NCBI GenBank assembly: GCA_041749535.1
Contig: JBGTBE010000088.1
Coordinates: 62,001 to 126,000, forward strand
From: JBBQZU01 sp041749535
GTDB lineage: Bacteria; Bacteroidota; Bacteroidia; Flavobacteriales_D; Cryomorphaceae
DNA: 64,000 bases
Direction of reading: 5' to 3'
Every line of letters starts with the position of its first letter. Position 1 is the first letter of the stretch. The notes beneath the pieces are model-generated. The model was not told the DNA's origin. It was given only the letters and a program-made list of their open reading frames with translations, and did no database searches. Made by a program: the position numbers and the translations under genes. Of the stretch, positions 43,044-53,484 are shown piece after piece.

Positions 43044-46000
43044 TTATTTCATTTCTACTTCTTGTTCTACTTCAGAGTTATCAGCAGTAAGCCGCTCATA
43101 GTCTTCTTTCGAACCTACATTTAGTCTTCCGAATTCGCGTATACCGGTACCAGCTGGGATAAGGTGACCTACGATCACATTTTCCTTTAGTCCTAACAGG
43201 TCATCACGCTTACCAGCCACAGCGGCTTCGTTCAGCACTTTTGTAGTTTCCTGGAACGATGCAGCACTAATGAAAGATTTTGTCTGCAGCGATGCCCGGG
43301 TAATTCCCTGAAGAACAGGACGTGAAGTAGCAGGAATCGCTTCTCGAGATTCCACCAATTTCTGGTCTCTGCGGCGAAGTTGTGAATTCTCATCTCGTAG
43401 CTTACGGGCACTAATAATCATACCCGCCTTGAGATTAGCTGATTCACCGGCTTCCACAACCACCTTCATACCATAGATTTTATCGTTCTCTTCCATGAAA
43501 TCTAGTTTCTCCACGATTTGATTCTCTAAGAATCTGGTATCTCCTTGGTCTTCGATATCAACTTTTCGCATCATTTGACGCACGATGACTTCAAAATGCT
43601 TGTCGTTGATTTTCACTCCTTGAAGACGATACACTTCCTGAACTTCATTCACAAGATATTCCTGAACCTTGGTAGGTCCTTCAATAGCAAGAATGTCACC
43701 CGGGGTTATTGCACCATCAGAAAGTGGCTGTCCGGCACGCACGAAGTCATTTTCCTGTACAAGGATGTGCTTGGAAAGTGAAATAAGGTATTTCTTGGTT
43801 TCACCTGTTTTGCTTTCAACCACGACTTCCCGATTACCACGTTTGATTTTTCCGTATGTGACAATACCATCTATTTCACTTACTACAGCTGGGTTGGATG
43901 GATTTCTAGCTTCAAAGAGCTCTGTAATTCGCGGAAGACCTCCTGTAATATCACCAGTTTTGGCAGATACTCTCGGTATTTTAGCAATAATGCTTCCTAC
44001 AATAACTTCAGTTCCTTCCTGCACACTTACGTGGGCACCTACTGGCAAATTGTAAGACTTCACGATCTCTTTAGACTTCTTGTCTACAATGTGTATGGCA
44101 GGATTCTTCTTTTTGTCGCGTCTTTCAGTAATTACCTTTTCGCGGTAACCTGTCTGCTCATCCACTTCTTCGCGGAAGGTAATGCCGTCCTCAAAGTTTT
44201 CGAATTTAATCACACCACTGCCTTCAGAAATGAATACAGCGTTGTATGGATCCCATTTACAAATTACATCCCCCTTCTTGAGCTTAGCTCCAGATTTGAA
44301 GAATATCTCAGCACCATAAGGTATATTGTTGGTTGCCACAACCACACCGGTCTTCTCGTCTATAAGACGGATCTCAGCAGAGCGGCCTACAACAATTTCT
44401 TTCTTCATGTTCTTGCCGGCATCCTGAATAACTGAGCGCAATTCGTCAATTTCCAGAATTGCATCGGCTTTGGCTTTGATCTCTGATTCGTCAGCAATGT
44501 TTGATGCAGTACCCCCAACGTGGAAAGTACGTAGTGTAAGCTGTGTACCTGGCTCTCCGATAGACTGTGCTGCAATAACACCAACGGCTTCACCTTTCTG
44601 TACCATCCTTCCAGATGCCAGGTTGCGGCCATAGCACTTCGCACATACTCCTTGCTTTTGTTCGCAAGTCAATACTGAGCGAATTTCTACTTCTTCTACA
44701 CCAGCTGCCTCAATAAGAGATGCAGCCTCTTCTTTAATCTCATCACCAGACAATACCAGCAATTCGCCAGTAGTTGGATGGTGAACGTCGTGTACAGAAG
44801 TTCTTCCGAGTATGCGCTCATATAGTGGCTCAACTACTTCTTCATTCTTCTTCAATGCAGTTGCTACTAGCCCTCTGAGTGTGCCACAGTCTTCTCCAAG
44901 AATTACCACATCCTGCGCCACATCTACAAGTCTACGGGTTAGATAACCAGCATCTGCAGTTTTAAGAGCGGTATCAGCAAGACCTTTACGCGCACCGTGG
45001 GTGGAGATGAAATACTCCAAAATGGAGAGTCCTTCTTTAAAGTTTGAAAGAATTGGGTTTTCAATAATGTCCTGTCCTCCGGTAGCACCAGATTTTTGTG
45101 GCTTCGCCATAAGACCCCTCATACCACTTAACTGACGAATTTGCTCTTTAGAACCACGCGCTCCTGAGTCAAACATCATATAGATTGAGTTGAATCCTTG
45201 CTTGTCGCTCTTCAATCGGTCCATCAGGATGTTTGTGAGCTTGGAGTTGGTATGTGTCCAAATATCAATTATTTGGTTGTACCGTTCATTGTTGGTGATT
45301 AGACCCATGTTATAGTTGTCCTTCACGAGCTTCACCTCTTCAGCTGCTTTGGCTACAAGGATCTCCTTTTCTGGTGGTATAATTACATCGTTCAGATTGA
45401 ACGAAAGTCCACCTTTGAAAGCCATATGATAACCAAGCTCCTTGATGTCATCAAGAAATTTAGCTGTTCGAGACATTCCAACGACCTTCAATATATCGCC
45501 AATGATATCTCGCAAGGCCTTTTTGGTAAGTTCCTTGTTGATATAACCAGCTTCACGTGGTGCAAGATTGTTGAACAGTACACGGCCCGTAGTTGTTTCG
45601 AGAATCTCTTTACGTCCATCGGGATGTACATAAAGGAACTTCATGTGTGCATGGAGGGCGAGCTTACCTTCATTGTAAGCAATCTCAACTTCCTCAGCGC
45701 TATAAAAGGTTTTTCCTTCACCAAGTACTGTGTGTTCAGCATCAGACTTTCGGCCTTTGGTAATATAATATAAACCGAGAACCATGTCCTGAGAAGGTAC
45801 AGCAATAGGAGCTCCGTTGGCGGGATTCAGAATGTTGTGCGAAGCAATCATAAGAAGCTGCGCTTCAAGAATAGCCGCATTTCCTAGTGGCAAGTGGACT
45901 GCCATCTGGTCACCGTCAAAGTCAGCATTGAATGCCGTACACACCAAAGGATGCAACTGTATTGCCTTACCTTCGATAAGCTTTGGCTGAAATGCCTGAA

Positions 46001-47351
46001 TACCCATTCGGTGAAGTGTAGGTGCGCGGTTCAAAAGTACCGGGTGGCCTTTAAGAACGTTTTCAAGAATATCCCAAACAACAGGTTCCTTGCGGTCTAC
46101 AATTTTCTTGGCCGACTTTACGGTTTTTACAATTCCGCGCTCGATCATCTTCCTGATGATAAACGGTTTGTAAAGCTCTGCAGCCATATCTTTGGGAAGT
46201 CCGCATTCATGAAGTTTCAACTCCGGTCCAACAACAATTACTGAACGAGCAGAATAGTCAACCCTTTTTCCAAGTAGGTTCTGACGGAACCTTCCTTGTT
46301 TTCCTTTAAGGCTATCAGAGAGTGACTTCAGCGGCCTGTTCGATTCAGTTTTTACAGCGCTAGACTTTCTTGAATTATCAAATAGTGAATCAACAGCTTC
46401 TTGAAGCATTCGTTTCTCATTTCGGAGAATTACTTCAGGAGCTTTAATTTCAATTAGTCTTTTCAGACGGTTGTTTCTAATAATTACCCTTCTGTACAGA
46501 TCGTTCAAATCGGATGTGGCAAAGCGGCCTCCATCCAGCGGAACGAGTGGGCGCAATTCTGGTGGGATAACTGGTACCACTTTCACTATCATCCATTCCG
46601 GCTTGTTCACTATACGCTCATTGGCTTCGCGGAATGATTCAACAACTTGTAATCTCTTCAGGGCTTCGTTCTTACGCTGCTGAGAGGTCTCAGTGTTTGC
46701 GGCATGGCGAAGATCGTATGAAAGATTATCAAGATTGGTAGTTCTAAGCAAGTCATAAAGTGCATCGGCACCCATTTTTGACACAAACTTATTAGGGTCT
46801 GCATCATCCAGGTACTGGTTTTCTTTTGGGAGGGTGTCAAGAATATCCAAATACTCTTCCTCTGTGAGAAAATCAAATCGCTGAAGTTGCACACCTTCTA
46901 CATTCACGGCAGGTCCTGGGTTAATCACCACATACCTTTCGTAATAGATGATCTGATCCAGCTTTTTGGTAGGCATACCAAGCAGGTAACCTATTTTGTT
47001 GGGGAGAGACTTGAAGTACCAGATGTGGGCCACTGGAACTACCAATGATATGTGCCCCATGCGCTCGCGTCGCACTTTCTTTTCAGTTACTTCCACACCG
47101 CAACGATCACATACTATTCCCTTGTACCTGATTCGCTTGTACTTGCCGCAGTGGCATTCGTAATCTTTTACTGGGCCGAAAATCCTTTCGCAAAACAAGC
47201 CGTCACGTTCTGGCTTGTATGTGCGATAGTTGATTGTTTCGGGCTTCAGTACTTCTCCAAAACTGCGGTCTAGAATCTGCTCAGGCGATGCCAGACTTAT
47301 AGTGATGCTCTTGAAGCTTGAATTGAGTTTATTTTCTTTTTTTAAGGCCAT
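43044..47351 (-). CDS. rpoC: DNA-directed RNA polymerase beta' subunit
   Basis: 1,435 residues. Zinc-binding CHCGKYKRIRYKGIVCDRCG near the N-terminus (zipper/clamp), the catalytic NADFDGDQMAVH with three Asp coordinating Mg2+ (about 470-481), the trigger loop GEPGTQLTLRTFHVGG, and a second zinc site with CEQKQGVCAKCYGR (about 885-898). It follows rpoB by 43 nt in the classic rplKAJL-rpoBC order. A TTTKVLNEAAVAGK-type C-terminus matches Bacteroidota RpoC. Ends in a strong terminator. No unusual features. Confidence 0.98.
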   Translation of the reverse strand: MALKKENKLNSSFKSITISLASPEQILDRSFGEVLKPETINYRTYKPERDGLFCERIFGPVKDYECHCGKYKRIRYKGIVCDRCGVEVTEKKVRRERMGHISLVVPVAHIWYFKSLPNKIGYLLGMPTKKLDQIIYYERYVVINPGPAVNVEGVQLQRFDFLTEEEYLDILDTLPKENQYLDDADPNKFVSKMGADALYDLLRTTNLDNLSYDLRHAANTETSQQRKNEALKRLQVVESFREANERIVNKPEWMIVKVVPVIPPELRPLVPLDGGRFATSDLNDLYRRVIIRNNRLKRLIEIKAPEVILRNEKRMLQEAVDSLFDNSRKSSAVKTESNRPLKSLSDSLKGKQGRFRQNLLGKRVDYSARSVIVVGPELKLHECGLPKDMAAELYKPFIIRKMIERGIVKTVKSAKKIVDRKEPVVWDILENVLKGHPVLLNRAPTLHRMGIQAFQPKLIEGKAIQLHPLVCTAFNADFDGDQMAVHLPLGNAAILEAQLLMIASHNILNPANGAPIAVPSQDMVLGLYYITKGRKSDAEHTVLGEGKTFYSAEEVEIAYNEGKLALHAHMKFLYVHPDGRKEILETTTGRVLFNNLAPREAGYINKELTKKALRDIIGDILKVVGMSRTAKFLDDIKELGYHMAFKGGLSFNLNDVIIPPEKEILVAKAAEEVKLVKDNYNMGLITNNERYNQIIDIWTHTNSKLTNILMDRLKSDKQGFNSIYMMFDSGARGSKEQIRQLSGMRGLMAKPQKSGATGGQDIIENPILSNFKEGLSILEYFISTHGARKGLADTALKTADAGYLTRRLVDVAQDVVILGEDCGTLRGLVATALKKNEEVVEPLYERILGRTSVHDVHHPTTGELLVLSGDEIKEEAASLIEAAGVEEVEIRSVLTCEQKQGVCAKCYGRNLASGRMVQKGEAVGVIAAQSIGEPGTQLTLRTFHVGGTASNIADESEIKAKADAILEIDELRSVIQDAGKNMKKEIVVGRSAEIRLIDEKTGVVVATNNIPYGAEIFFKSGAKLKKGDVICKWDPYNAVFISEGSGVIKFENFEDGITFREEVDEQTGYREKVITERRDKKKNPAIHIVDKKSKEIVKSYNLPVGAHVSVQEGTEVIVGSIIAKIPRVSAKTGDITGGLPRITELFEARNPSNPAVVSEIDGIVTYGKIKRGNREVVVESKTGETKKYLISLSKHILVQENDFVRAGQPLSDGAITPGDILAIEGPTKVQEYLVNEVQEVYRLQGVKINDKHFEVIVRQMMRKVDIEDQGDTRFLENQIVEKLDFMEENDKIYGMKVVVEAGESANLKAGMIISARKLRDENSQLRRRDQKLVESREAIPATSRPVLQGITRASLQTKSFISAASFQETTKVLNEAAVAGKRDDLLGLKENVIVGHLIPAGTGIREFGRLNVGSKEDYERLTADNSEVEQEVEMK

Positions 47352-47394
47352 TGGTAATATGCTTTAATGGTGAATTACACTTTTTCGGGCCGAA

Positions 47395-50300
47395 TTAATC
47401 GAGCGAAATATTAAGTCCTAGTCCAGCAAGTTCATGCAGGAGTACATTAAACGATTCTGGAATTCCTGGTTCTGGCATGTTGTCGCCTTTCACTATGGCT
47501 TCGTATGCCTTGGCCCTTCCTACCACATCGTCTGACTTCACAGTGAGCACTTCGCGAAGAATGTTGGCTGCGCCAAATGCTTCAAGTGCCCAAACTTCCA
47601 TCTCACCAAAACGCTGTCCACCAAACTGTGCTTTACCACCGAGTGGTTGTTGTGTGATCAGTGAGTAGGGTCCGATAGAACGGGCGTGCATTTTATCATC
47701 TACCATGTGGGCAAGCTTCAGCATGTATATTACACCTACTGTAGCATGTTGGTCAAACAAATCGCCGGTACCTCCATCTCTTAGTCTTGTAACTCCATAC
47801 TGGGGCAACTCTGCTTTCTTGGTATAGTCATCAATCTGCTCGATGGTAGCACCATCAAAAATTGGGGTTGCAAACTTGAGACCCAACTTCAATCCGGCCC
47901 ATCCAAGAACCGTTTCGTAAATCTGACCAAGGTTCATCCTTGAAGGTACACCAAGTGGATTGAGCACAATATCTACAGGAGTACCATCACTCAAATAAGG
48001 CATGTCTTCCTTGCGGACAATTTTTGCAACGATTCCCTTGTTACCATGACGGCCTGCCATTTTATCACCCACTTTCAGCTTGCGCTTCTTGGCAATGTAC
48101 ACTTTGGCAAGTTTTAGGATTCCGCTAGGAAGTTCATCACCAATGGTAATCTGGAATTTTTGCCTTTTGTAAGCACCCGCAAAATCGTTGTACTTGATGT
48201 TAAAATTGTGGATGAGTTTTTTAATTAGGTCATTCACATGGTCATCGGTAGTCCACTTGCTTGGGTTTACGATGCTGTAGTCAATCGAAACGAGTGATTT
48301 TTGCGTAAACTTCACACCTTTCTTAATCAACTCTTCCTTGAAGTTATTGAAAACCCCTTGAGATGTCTTTCCGCTCACCAGTTTGGAGAGTTTCTCTATC
48401 ATCTCATTTTTAAGCTCAGCAGTGTCTTTATCGAATTGCTTGTCCAGGCTATCAACCAGCGTTTTCTCTGATGTTTTGCCTTTTGGCGTTTTCACAGCCT
48501 TGGCGAACAATTTTTTGTCGATTACAACACCCTTTAATGATGGTGGTGCCTTAAGAGATGCATCTTTCACATCGCCGGCTTTGTCGCCAAAAATAGCCCT
48601 AAGCAGCTTCTCTTCAGGAGATGGATCCGTCTCGCCTTTTGGCGTGATTTTTCCGATAAGGATATCACCCTCCTTGATTTCAGCACCTATTCTTATCATC
48701 CCGTTCTCATCAAGATCCTTGGTGGCTTCTTCGCTCACATTTGGAATGTCTGGGGTGAGTTCTTCTTGTCCACGCTTGGTATCGCGTACTTCGAGAATAT
48801 ATTCATCAATGTGGATGGATGTAAAAATATCATCACGAACTACATCTTCAGAAATTACGATAGCATCCTCAAAGTTGTAACCTTTCCAAGGCATGAAAGC
48901 CACCATCAGGTTCCGTCCTATAGCAAGTTCTCCACCTTCTGTAGCATAACCTTCGCACATTACCTGCCCAGTCTTCACCTTTTGGTCTTTCTGGACAATA
49001 GGGCGCAGATTCACACAGGTACCCTGATTTGTCTTGAGGAATTTGATAAGTCTGTACTCCTTGGAGTCGCCATCAAAACTCACTAGCTGCTCTTCCTCTG
49101 TCCTGTCATACCGTACAATAATCTTCGTGGCATCAACATACTCAACCACACCATCACCTTCGGCTGCAACCAGAACCCGGCTATCGCGTGCTACAAGCGG
49201 CTCAAGTCCAGTGCCAACAATTGGCGCTTGGGGTCTAAGCAAAGGAACTGCCTGACGCATCATGTTCGAGCCCATCAAAGCCCTGTTCGCATCATCGTGC
49301 TCAAGGAATGGGATCAGCGAAGCTGCGATGGAAGCAATCTGGTTCGGGGCAACGTCTATCAAGTCAATAGAACTTGGCGCTACAACAGGGAAGTCACCTT
49401 CTTTACGCGCTTTCACCACTTCAGTTAGGAAATCACCCTTGGCATTTACCTTAGCATTTGCCTGTGCTATCACTTGCTGGTCTTCTTCTTCCGCGCTCAA
49501 ATAAATAGGTTCGGTAACGATATCCACCTTGCCTGCGTTTACCTTTCTATAAGGAGTCTCAATAAATCCTAGTCGATTTATTTTCGCAAAAACGCAAAGG
49601 GACGAAATAAGACCAATGTTTGGGCCTTCAGGAGTCTCAATGGTACAAAGACGGCCATAGTGCGTGTAGTGAACGTCACGTACTTCGAAACCGGCCCTTT
49701 CTCTTGAGAGACCTCCTGGTCCAAGGGCTGACATTCTACGCTTGTGAGTTACTTCGGCCAGTGGATTGGTTTGATCCATGAACTGACTCAACTGGTTGGT
49801 TCCGAAGAATGAGTTAATAACAGATGAAAGTGTCTTAGCGTTGATAAGGTCCGTAGGAGTGAACACCTCATTATCGCGCACGTTCATACGTTCACGGATT
49901 GTACGTGCCATACGGGCAAGTCCAACGCCAAACTGGGTGTGAAGTTGCTCACCTACAGTCCTTACCCTTCTGTTACTTAAGTGGTCAATATCATCTACAT
50001 CTGTATTAGAATTGATAAGATCAATCAGATACTTTATTATTTTGATGATGTCTTCACGGGTGAGGGTACGCTCTTCATAGCTGGTATCCTGGTTGAGTTT
50101 CTTATTGATCCTGAACCTTCCCACCTCTCCAAGGTCATAGCGTGTTTCAGAAAAGAAGAGTTTGTCGATAACGCCTCTGGCAGTTTCCAAATCTGGTGGC
50201 TCTGCATTCCTTAACTGACGGTAAATGTGCTCCACGGCTTCTTTCTCCGAGTTAGAAGTATCCTTTTGGAGTGTATTGTATATAATACTAAAGTCGGCGC

Positions 50301-51210
50301 TGTTGGTATTCTCCTTATGGAGGATCACTGTTTTGGCACCCGACTCGAGTATCTGCTCTATATGTTCATCTTCGATAATGGTCTCTCGGTCAATGATCAC
50401 TTCATTACGTTCGATAGATACCACTTCGCCGGTATCTTCATCCACAAAGTCTTCGATCCATGACTTAAGAACACGGGCTGCGAGCCTACGTCCTTTGTAT
50501 TTCTTGATACCTGTTTTGCTCACCTTAACTTCATCAGCAAGGTCGAAAATCTCAAGTATATCTTTATCGCTTTCGTAACCAATCGCACGTAGAAGGGTAG
50601 TTACTGGAAGCTTTTTCTTACGGTCTATGTACGCATACATTACCTGGTTTATATCAGTCGCAAACTCAATCCAAGATCCTTTGAAAGGAATTACACGGGC
50701 TGAGTAAAGTTTGGTCCCATTTGCATGGCGGCTTTGGCCGAAAAACACGCCTGGCGACCTGTGTAGCTGCGATACTATGACACGCTCTGCACCATTCACA
50801 ACGAATGAACCTTGTGGCGTCATGTATGGAATAGTTCCCAAATAAACATCCTGTACAATGGTTTCAAAATCCTCATGTTCAGGATCGGTACAGTAAAGTT
50901 TTAACTTGGCCTTCAGTGGCACAGCATAGGTAAGTCCTCTTTCTACGCACTCTTGAATACCGTAGCGAGGGGGGTCTATGAAATAGTCTAGAAACTCAAG
51001 AACAAACTGGTTCCTTGTATCTGTAATTGGAAAATTCTCGCTAAATACTTTGTAGAGGCCTTCTTGCTCCCTGTCTTCAGGATTGGTCTCGAGTTGAAAA
51101 AATTCCCTGAATGATTTAAGCTGCACTTCGAGGAAATCGGGGTAGTCTATGAGGTGCTTGCTCGAGGAGAAATTAATACGCTCCGGAGTTTTATTTACTA
51201 TTGTGGCCAA
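47395..51210 (-). CDS. rpoB: DNA-directed RNA polymerase beta subunit
   Basis: 1,271 residues. The rifampicin-binding region reads FFGTNQLSQFMDQTNPLAEV then THKRRMSALGPGG; Asp, His and Ser at the classic resistance positions (E. coli 516, 526 and 531) are the sensitive residues. GDKMAGRHGNKG and MPYLSDGTPVDIVLNPLGV mark the catalytic and flap region; the C-terminus HELAGLGLNISLD is standard. It is separated from rplL by 136 nt containing a long hairpin (51275-51305), which may process the transcript or modulate passage from the L7/L12 gene into rpoBC. Confidence 0.98.
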   Translation of the reverse strand: MATIVNKTPERINFSSSKHLIDYPDFLEVQLKSFREFFQLETNPEDREQEGLYKVFSENFPITDTRNQFVLEFLDYFIDPPRYGIQECVERGLTYAVPLKAKLKLYCTDPEHEDFETIVQDVYLGTIPYMTPQGSFVVNGAERVIVSQLHRSPGVFFGQSRHANGTKLYSARVIPFKGSWIEFATDINQVMYAYIDRKKKLPVTTLLRAIGYESDKDILEIFDLADEVKVSKTGIKKYKGRRLAARVLKSWIEDFVDEDTGEVVSIERNEVIIDRETIIEDEHIEQILESGAKTVILHKENTNSADFSIIYNTLQKDTSNSEKEAVEHIYRQLRNAEPPDLETARGVIDKLFFSETRYDLGEVGRFRINKKLNQDTSYEERTLTREDIIKIIKYLIDLINSNTDVDDIDHLSNRRVRTVGEQLHTQFGVGLARMARTIRERMNVRDNEVFTPTDLINAKTLSSVINSFFGTNQLSQFMDQTNPLAEVTHKRRMSALGPGGLSRERAGFEVRDVHYTHYGRLCTIETPEGPNIGLISSLCVFAKINRLGFIETPYRKVNAGKVDIVTEPIYLSAEEEDQQVIAQANAKVNAKGDFLTEVVKARKEGDFPVVAPSSIDLIDVAPNQIASIAASLIPFLEHDDANRALMGSNMMRQAVPLLRPQAPIVGTGLEPLVARDSRVLVAAEGDGVVEYVDATKIIVRYDRTEEEQLVSFDGDSKEYRLIKFLKTNQGTCVNLRPIVQKDQKVKTGQVMCEGYATEGGELAIGRNLMVAFMPWKGYNFEDAIVISEDVVRDDIFTSIHIDEYILEVRDTKRGQEELTPDIPNVSEEATKDLDENGMIRIGAEIKEGDILIGKITPKGETDPSPEEKLLRAIFGDKAGDVKDASLKAPPSLKGVVIDKKLFAKAVKTPKGKTSEKTLVDSLDKQFDKDTAELKNEMIEKLSKLVSGKTSQGVFNNFKEELIKKGVKFTQKSLVSIDYSIVNPSKWTTDDHVNDLIKKLIHNFNIKYNDFAGAYKRQKFQITIGDELPSGILKLAKVYIAKKRKLKVGDKMAGRHGNKGIVAKIVRKEDMPYLSDGTPVDIVLNPLGVPSRMNLGQIYETVLGWAGLKLGLKFATPIFDGATIEQIDDYTKKAELPQYGVTRLRDGGTGDLFDQHATVGVIYMLKLAHMVDDKMHARSIGPYSLITQQPLGGKAQFGGQRFGEMEVWALEAFGAANILREVLTVKSDDVVGRAKAYEAIVKGDNMPEPGIPESFNVLLHELAGLGLNISLD

Positions 51211-51274
51211 GACTATAGGATTTTATTAGTTAGGAATCAAAGCGGTGATGCACATACAATGCAAAAACAGTTCA

Positions 51275-51305
51275 GGCCGTCTCGTCAAACCTTGACGAGA
51301 CAGCC
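51275..51305 (-). promoter_or_regulatory. Long hairpin between rplL and rpoB
   Basis: A 10-bp perfect stem (gtctcgtcaa 51279-51288 / ttgacgagac 51292-51301) with a 3-nt loop, extended by four more pairs beyond one mismatch. No U-run follows on the minus strand, so it is not a standard terminator. The location equals the attenuator/RNase III region between rplL and rpoB in E. coli. Confidence 0.65.
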
Positions 51306-51346
51306 TAAACCTTTAACAATTCTGAAGCAAATTGTTTGCTTCGATA

Positions 51347-51727
51347 TTACTTAATTTCAACTTCAGCACCGGCTTCTTCGAGTTGTGACTTAAGCGATTC
51401 TGCTTCTTCTTTGGAAACACCTTCCTTCAAAGGAGCAGGGGCTTTGTCAACCAGCTCTTTTGCCTCTTTCAGACCAAGACCAGTAAGCTCTTTTACGAGT
51501 TTCACTACTCCGAGTTTAGCACCACCAGCTGCTTTCAATATTACATCGAAAGCTGTCTGAACTGCTTCAGCTTCAGAACCTCCACCACCAGCACCTGGGG
51601 CGGCCATTACAGCTGCGGCAGCAGCTGGTTCGATACCATGCTCATCCTTAAGATAAGTAGCCAGTTCGTTCACTTCTTTCACTGTAAGGCTCACAAGTTG
51701 ATCGCCTATTGCTTTTATATCTGCCAT
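51347..51727 (-). CDS. rplL: 50S ribosomal protein L7/L12
   Basis: 126 residues: N-terminal dimerisation helices (MADIKAIGDQLVSLTVKEV), an alanine/glycine hinge (AAAVMAAPGAGGGG) and the C-terminal factor-binding domain (FDVILKAAGGAKLGVVKLV...EAKELVDKAP). The multi-copy stalk protein that recruits elongation factors. Follows rplJ by 42 nt. Confidence 0.97.
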   Translation of the reverse strand: MADIKAIGDQLVSLTVKEVNELATYLKDEHGIEPAAAAAVMAAPGAGGGGSEAEAVQTAFDVILKAAGGAKLGVVKLVKELTGLGLKEAKELVDKAPAPLKEGVSKEEAESLKSQLEEAGAEVEIK

Positions 51728-51769
51728 TGTTGTTGTTTTTAAAGTTGTTGTTTTGTTGTTGATAAAAAA

Positions 51770-52288
51770 TTAACGTTCTGAAAGTGTTTTTACCAGACCT
51801 GCCACAGTGTGACCTCCTGATTGCAATGCGCCAACCACATTCTTGATTGGAGATTGCAGCAATGCCACTATATCACCAATAAGTTCTTCTCTCGACTTGA
51901 CATTGATCAAGGCTTCGAGTTGGTTATCGCCTACGAAACACATTTCTTCAACATATGCCGCCTTCAATAAAGGCTTGGCGTGTTTTCTTCTGAATTCTTT
52001 GATGAGTCTTGCCGGAGCACTGCCCGACTCAGCCATCATCAATGAAGTAGAACCTTTCAGTGAACCGTAGATATCTGAGAAATCCTTGCCTTCAACGCGC
52101 TCAAGCGCTTTCTTAAGAAGCGTGTTTTTAACCACTGTCATCTTAATGTTTTTATTGAAACAAGTTCTTCTAAGCTCTGAGGTCACTTCTGCATTCAGTT
52201 CAGAAGTATCGGTAAGGTAAACTGTGCCTGTCGATGACAGGGTCTCCACCAGTTCGTCAATCAGTTGATTTTTCTCTGCTTTTGTCAT
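51770..52288 (-). CDS. rplJ: 50S ribosomal protein L10
   Basis: 172 residues, base of the L7/L12 stalk. N-terminal KNQLIDELVETLSSTGTVYL and the KNTLLKKAL segment are typical; the C-terminal helix binds L7/L12 dimers. Only 20 nt separate it from rplA, so there is no room for an E. coli-like long L10 leader; regulation must lie elsewhere, for example before rplK. Confidence 0.96.
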   Translation of the reverse strand: MTKAEKNQLIDELVETLSSTGTVYLTDTSELNAEVTSELRRTCFNKNIKMTVVKNTLLKKALERVEGKDFSDIYGSLKGSTSLMMAESGSAPARLIKEFRRKHAKPLLKAAYVEEMCFVGDNQLEALINVKSREELIGDIVALLQSPIKNVVGALQSGGHTVAGLVKTLSER

Positions 52289-52308
52289 TTTTTCAGATTC
52301 CGTTAGAG

Positions 52309-53001
52309 TTAAACAGCTGATGATTTGATTTCGATCTTAACACTTGGCGACATTGTTCCGCTAATCGAGATACTTTTGATATAAGTACCTTTTGCTGAAG
52401 AAGGCTTCAGCTTGAGAAGGGTTTGAATCACTTCGTTGGCATTCTCCTTGATCATTGCAGCCTCAAAAGAGGATTTGCCAACGCTCGCATGGATTATGCC
52501 GTACTTGTCAACCTTAAAATCGATTTTACCGGCTTTTACATCTTGCACAGCCTTTGCCACATCCATCGTAACGGTTCCTGTTTTGGGGTTCGGCATGAGA
52601 CCTCTTGGACCGAGAATACGGCCGAGTGCTCCTACTTTTCCCATCACGTTTGGCGTGGTAATAATTACATCTACATCGGTCCAGCCATTCTTAATCTTCT
52701 CGATATAATCATCAAGCCCTACAAAGTCGGCTCCGGCCTCATTGGCCTCAGCTTCTTTATCGGGGGTGCAAAGCACCAAAACACGAACTACTTTTCCGGT
52801 ACCGTGTGGAAGAGACACGCTGCCTCTAACCATCTGGTTTGCTTTTCTTGGGTCTACGCCGAGACGGACCGCTATATCTATACTTGAGTCGAATTTGGTG
52901 CTTGCAATTTTCTTTACAATACCAGATGCTTCTTCGAGTGAATAGAATTTAGACGGGTCGTACTTGTCTAGCGCTTCTTTTTGTTTCTTAGATACTCGCA
53001 T
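52309..53001 (-). CDS. rplA: 50S ribosomal protein L1
   Basis: 230 residues. MRVSKKQKEALDKYDPSKFY N-terminus and the conserved GRILGPRGLMPNPKTGTV motif. It forms the L1 stalk on 23S rRNA and is often an autogenous repressor of the rplKA transcript; the structured leader at 53485-53537 is a candidate target. 10 nt after rplK. Confidence 0.97.
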   Translation of the reverse strand: MRVSKKQKEALDKYDPSKFYSLEEASGIVKKIASTKFDSSIDIAVRLGVDPRKANQMVRGSVSLPHGTGKVVRVLVLCTPDKEAEANEAGADFVGLDDYIEKIKNGWTDVDVIITTPNVMGKVGALGRILGPRGLMPNPKTGTVTMDVAKAVQDVKAGKIDFKVDKYGIIHASVGKSSFEAAMIKENANEVIQTLLKLKPSSAKGTYIKSISISGTMSPSVKIEIKSSAV

Positions 53002-53011
53002 ACTAAAAGTT

Positions 53012-53455
53012 TTAACCGTTAAATGGGTTTTTGCCTTTTACCGTAATTCCCATGCTCCTTGCAGTTCCGGCAACCATTTTCATGGCTGACTCAAGGGTGA
53101 AACAATTCAAATCGGGCATTTTGTCTTCAGCGATGGCTTTTACCTGATCCCAGGTAACTGAACCAACTTTAAGACGGTTCGACTCAGCCGAACCAGATTT
53201 GAGTTTTGCTGCATCCTTAAGCTGGATTGCTGCTGGTGGGGTTTTCACCACAAAGTCGAAGGACTTATCGGTGTAAACGGTAATTAAAACAGGTAAAACT
53301 TTTCCAGCCAGATCTTGTGTTCGCGCGTTAAACTGCTTGCAAAACTCCATTATGTTCACACCCTTAGATCCTAAAGCAGGTCCTACGGGGGGAGCTGGAT
53401 TGGCTGCTGCGCCTTTCACTTGCAGTTTAATCATTGCGCTTACTTCTCTCGCCAT
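53012..53455 (-). CDS. rplK: 50S ribosomal protein L11
   Basis: 147 residues. MIKLQVKGAAANPAPPVGPA is the hallmark N-terminus and the C-terminal domain (KMPDLNCFTLESAMKMVAGTA) binds the GTPase-associated region of 23S rRNA. Read from the ATG at 53455 (MAREVSAMIKLQ). First ribosomal gene after nusG, preceded by a branched RNA structure 30 bases upstream. Confidence 0.97.
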   Translation of the reverse strand: MAREVSAMIKLQVKGAAANPAPPVGPALGSKGVNIMEFCKQFNARTQDLAGKVLPVLITVYTDKSFDFVVKTPPAAIQLKDAAKLKSGSAESNRLKVGSVTWDQVKAIAEDKMPDLNCFTLESAMKMVAGTARSMGITVKGKNPFNG

Positions 53456-53484
53456 GTTAAGTTTTAATTTGGGTTATATAGATT

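Noticed and set aside
48383..48880. Antisense frame of 165 codons inside rpoB
   Set aside because: Serine-rich translation mirroring rpoB codon use; no start signal or homology.
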